NCBI RefSeq assembly: GCF_001544695.2 | Contig: NZ_FCOM02000003.1 | Location: forward strand, 124,001-188,000 | Length of the DNA: 64,000 nucleotides | Origin: Caballeronia arvi | GTDB taxonomy: Bacteria; Pseudomonadota; Gammaproteobacteria; Burkholderiales; Burkholderiaceae | Direction of reading: 5' to 3' | Shown: in pieces, positions 61,931 through 64,000 of the stretch | How positions within the stretch are numbered: the first letter of the stretch is position 1 | How the letters are laid out: every line of letters begins with the position of its first letter | Notes under the pieces: model-generated | The model's input: only the letters and a program-made list of their open reading frames with translations | Database searches by the model: none | Told to the model about the DNA's origin: nothing | Program-made: the position numbers and the translations under genes

Positions 61931-62131
61931 TTGCAACCTGACAATGATGAACCCCGCAGCCCATGGCTCTGGGTCGCCCTTCTCATACCCTACGTCGCCC
62001 TGCTCTGGCTGCCGTTTTATAACGACACGCATCCTTCATTCGCGGGATTCCCGTTCTTCTACTGGTATCAGTTTCTGTGGGTGCCGCTCACGTCGCTCCT
62101 GCTTTATGTCGTGTACAGGGGCCTGAAATGA
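61931..62131 (+). CDS. DUF3311 small membrane protein, symporter partner
   Basis: 66 residues from a TTG at 61931, chosen because GAGGAG lies eight bases upstream; ATG 61868 gives 87 residues without such a site. Two helices (about 12-32 and 42-62) with LWLPFYN and FPFFYWYQFLWVPLT are typical of DUF3311. These proteins are almost always paired with sodium:solute symporters, and here the stop overlaps the symporter start (ATGA). Probably a subunit of the carrier. Confidence 0.85.
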   Translation: MQPDNDEPRSPWLWVALLIPYVALLWLPFYNDTHPSFAGFPFFYWYQFLWVPLTSLLLYVVYRGLK

Positions 62132-63609
62132 ACGAACTCACGCCAGTCGATCCGGTTGCGATGACCATTTTCATCGCGTTCTTCGTCCTCGTTACCGTCG
62201 TCGGCTTTTTTGCCGCGCGCTGGAAACGCGGCGATCTCACGCAGCTCCACGAATGGGGCCTGGGCGGCCGCCAGTTCGGCGTGTTGATCTCATGGTTTCT
62301 GGTCGGCGGAGATTTCTATACGGCATATACCGTGATCGCCGTGCCTGCACTGGTTTATTCGGTTGGGGCATACGGCTTCTTTGCGCTGCCCTATACGATC
62401 ATCGTCTATCCGTTCGTGTTCGCGGTGATGCCCAAGCTATGGAAGATCGCGCACGCGAAGAATCACATCACCGGCGCAGATTATGTGCACGGCGAATACG
62501 GCGGCAAGTGGTTTCCGGCCGCGGTCGCGCTGACAGGCATCGTCGCGACGATGCCGTATATCGCGCTGCAACTCGTCGGCATGCAGGTGGTCATCAAAGG
62601 GCTCGGCGTGACGGGCGAGTTGCCGCTCATCGTCGCGTTCGTGATCCTCGCGCTCTATACCTACACGAGCGGCTTGCGGGCGCCCGCCATGATCGCGTTC
62701 GTCAAGGACATCATGATCTACATCGTCGTGATAGCGGCCGTGTGGCTCATTCCACTGAAGCTCGGCGGTTATGCGCATGTGTTCGATTCCGCCGATCAAT
62801 ACTTCAAGGCAAAAGGCGGTCCGACCGGCATCATTCTCCAGCCGGGTCAATTCACGGCGTACGCATCGCTCGCGCTCGGTTCGGCGCTTGCCGCCTTCAT
62901 GTATCCGCATACGATGACCGCGGTGCTGTCCTCGTCGTCAGCGATGACTGTGCGCAAGAACGCGATCTTTCTGCCCGCCTATACATTGCTGCTCGGCCTG
63001 ATCGCGCTATTGGGTTATATGGCGATCGCGGCGGGCGTGCATGTTAAATCGGCGTCCGATGTCGTGCCGGCGTTATTCGGCACGCTATTCCCTTCGTGGT
63101 TCGTCGGCTTTGCAGCGGCGGCAATCGCGATCAGCGCGCTCGTGCCGGCCGCGATCATGTCGATCGGTGCGGCGAATCTCTTCACGCGCAACTTGTGGCG
63201 TCCGTTGGTATCGCCCGACATGTCGCCCGCTGCCGAAGCATCGACCGCGAAGGTCGCGTCGCTCGTCGTGAAGTTCGGCGCGTTGCTCTTCATCGTGTTC
63301 CTGCCCACGCAGTATGCGATCGATCTTCAACTGCTCGGCGGCGTGTGGATCCTGCAGATCTTCCCGGCTATCGTGTTCACGCTCTTCACTCGTCGATTGA
63401 CTACGCCGGGCCTCTTTCTCGGCTGGCTACTCGGCATCGTGCTAGGCACGGGTCTCGCAATCTCGCAAGGGCTCAAACCGGTCTATGTCCTGCATCTCGG
63501 TGACGCGGCCTGGCCGATCTATATCGGGTTGATCGCTTTGGTCGTGAATATCGCGGTGACGTTTGCCGTCTCGCTCGTCACGCGGCGCAGTATCGTGCCT
63601 GCGATTTAA
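62128..63609 (+). CDS. Sodium:solute symporter (SSS family, monocarboxylate-type)
   Basis: 493 residues with about 13 helices. WGLGGRQFGVLISWFLVGGDFYTAYTVIAVPAL and LGSALAAFMYPHTMTAVLSSSSAMTVRKNA fit the SSS fold. The companion DUF3311 gene and the sequence style resemble MctP-type carriers for lactate, pyruvate and alanine. The substrate is inferred only. Start codon overlaps the upstream stop, implying coupled translation. A hairpin follows the stop. Confidence 0.9.
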   Translation: MNELTPVDPVAMTIFIAFFVLVTVVGFFAARWKRGDLTQLHEWGLGGRQFGVLISWFLVGGDFYTAYTVIAVPALVYSVGAYGFFALPYTIIVYPFVFAVMPKLWKIAHAKNHITGADYVHGEYGGKWFPAAVALTGIVATMPYIALQLVGMQVVIKGLGVTGELPLIVAFVILALYTYTSGLRAPAMIAFVKDIMIYIVVIAAVWLIPLKLGGYAHVFDSADQYFKAKGGPTGIILQPGQFTAYASLALGSALAAFMYPHTMTAVLSSSSAMTVRKNAIFLPAYTLLLGLIALLGYMAIAAGVHVKSASDVVPALFGTLFPSWFVGFAAAAIAISALVPAAIMSIGAANLFTRNLWRPLVSPDMSPAAEASTAKVASLVVKFGALLFIVFLPTQYAIDLQLLGGVWILQIFPAIVFTLFTRRLTTPGLFLGWLLGIVLGTGLAISQGLKPVYVLHLGDAAWPIYIGLIALVVNIAVTFAVSLVTRRSIVPAI

Positions 63610-63624
63610 AGGCTCGATGATTCG

Positions 63625-63660
63625 ACATGCCCGGCGCGTCTCTTGCGTCGGGCATGTGTT
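63625..63660 (+). terminator. Intrinsic terminator after the symporter gene
   Basis: ACATGCCCGGCGC and GCGTCGGGCATGT form a 13-bp stem with one wobble and a seven-base loop, followed by GTTTCG. The T tract is short. Confidence 0.65.
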
Positions 63661-63713
63661 TCGACGGCAGTGATACCATCGGCGTCGAGCCCACTCCCGA
63701 CGCACTGCGTGTC

Positions 63714-64000
63714 ATGACCGCAAGCGATAACATTTCGGCCTCGTCTTCGATCACTAACGCCGTCTTCGCGCAAGGCAAGCTATCCATCGGCATTACGTTG
63801 CCTATAACCGGTGACGATCAAGGCGTCGTCGACTTCAGCGAGCAGATAGCACTTGCGCAACTCGCCGACCGGCTCGGCTTTCGCGCGCTCTGGGTCCGCG
63901 ACGTGCCGCTCAATAGCATCGATTACCCCGATCCGGTCGGACATCTCGATCCGTGGGTACTGCTCGGCGCGCTTGCATCGAATACGGAACACATCGCGCT
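63714..64000 (+). CDS. Luciferase-like (LLM class) flavin-dependent oxidoreductase, N-terminal part
   Basis: The ATG at 63714 opens a frame that runs off the right edge; 95 residues are visible. The pattern LSIGITLPITGDDQGVVDFSEQIALAQLADRLGFRALWVRDVPL, then HLDPWVLLGALASNTEHIAL, is the start of the F420/FMN-dependent TIM-barrel monooxygenase family. Specific substrate cannot be judged from this fragment. Confidence 0.85.
   Translation, partial: MTASDNISASSSITNAVFAQGKLSIGITLPITGDDQGVVDFSEQIALAQLADRLGFRALWVRDVPLNSIDYPDPVGHLDPWVLLGALASNTEHIA

Noticed and set aside
1..64000. CRISPR arrays, insertion sequences, integrase/attachment sites or rRNA
   Set aside because: No regularly spaced direct repeats, transposase or integrase frames, or rRNA-like sequence were seen; the short interspersed repeats are too degenerate and scattered to be CRISPR.

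Overview
The window is GC-rich chromosomal or megaplasmid DNA from a Burkholderiaceae-type betaproteobacterium, most like Caballeronia or Paraburkholderia. The evidence is codon usage, the gene families present (tartrate/hexuronate catabolism, PQQ-dependent alcohol oxidation, YceH, circularly permuted ATP-grasp/alpha-E loci) and the abundance of MFS transporters and GntR regulators. The species assignment is inference. I see no rRNA, tRNA, CRISPR array, phage or transposase gene.

Layout. 1-4023 (minus): a MacB-like ABC exporter operon (membrane-fusion protein, ATPase, two FtsX-type permeases, the last cut by the window edge). 4300-6832 (plus): tartrate/D-malate dehydrogenase plus an anion MFS carrier. 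6882-14459: a hexuronate/aldonate catabolic locus; manD, an MHS carrier, an idonate-type dehydrogenase, an MFS carrier and a GntR regulator run leftward, with a fructuronate/mannonate reductase gene diverging from manD. 14561-17910: a secreted protein of unknown function, a membrane diguanylate cyclase and a LysE exporter.

18093-24237 is the most interesting block. A sigma-54 activator precedes a minimal pqqA-pqqD pair, a quinoprotein alcohol dehydrogenase carrying the Asp-Tyr-Asp signature linked to lanthanide use, a periplasmic-binding-domain/cytochrome c fusion that looks like XoxJ and XoxG in one chain, and a two-helix small membrane protein. Sigma-54 -24/-12 elements precede pqqA, the dehydrogenase and (with one mismatch) the activator. 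A shared TGTTCCAC motif lies about 105-108 bases upstream of the first two.

24455-36401: a FUSC protein, then a leftward set of seven catabolic genes (hydroxyaspartate-aldolase-like, CaiB CoA-transferase, enoyl-CoA hydratase, MFS, giant FAD/Fe-S dehydrogenase, hydratase, serine-glyoxylate-type aminotransferase) with a divergent GntR regulator. 36467-48964: mixed genes including AlkA, a lipase-like membrane protein, a Tat-exported NHL protein, a TetR regulator, a 2-hydroxyacid dehydrogenase, a proline/cysteine-repeat secreted protein, an orphan TAXI binding protein, a phospholipase D-family lipoprotein and an aldo/keto reductase. 49063-59832: a transglutaminase / circularly permuted ATP-grasp / alpha-E island in two sets, with a zinc peptidase between them; such clusters are predicted peptide-modifying systems of unknown product. 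60214-64000: yceH with a methyltransferase-only MnmC homologue, a DUF3311/sodium-solute symporter pair and the start of a luciferase-like monooxygenase.

A short repeat close to GGCATTTTGCATGCGTAAT, in degenerate copies, recurs in more than ten intergenic gaps and twice inside the large transglutaminase gene.
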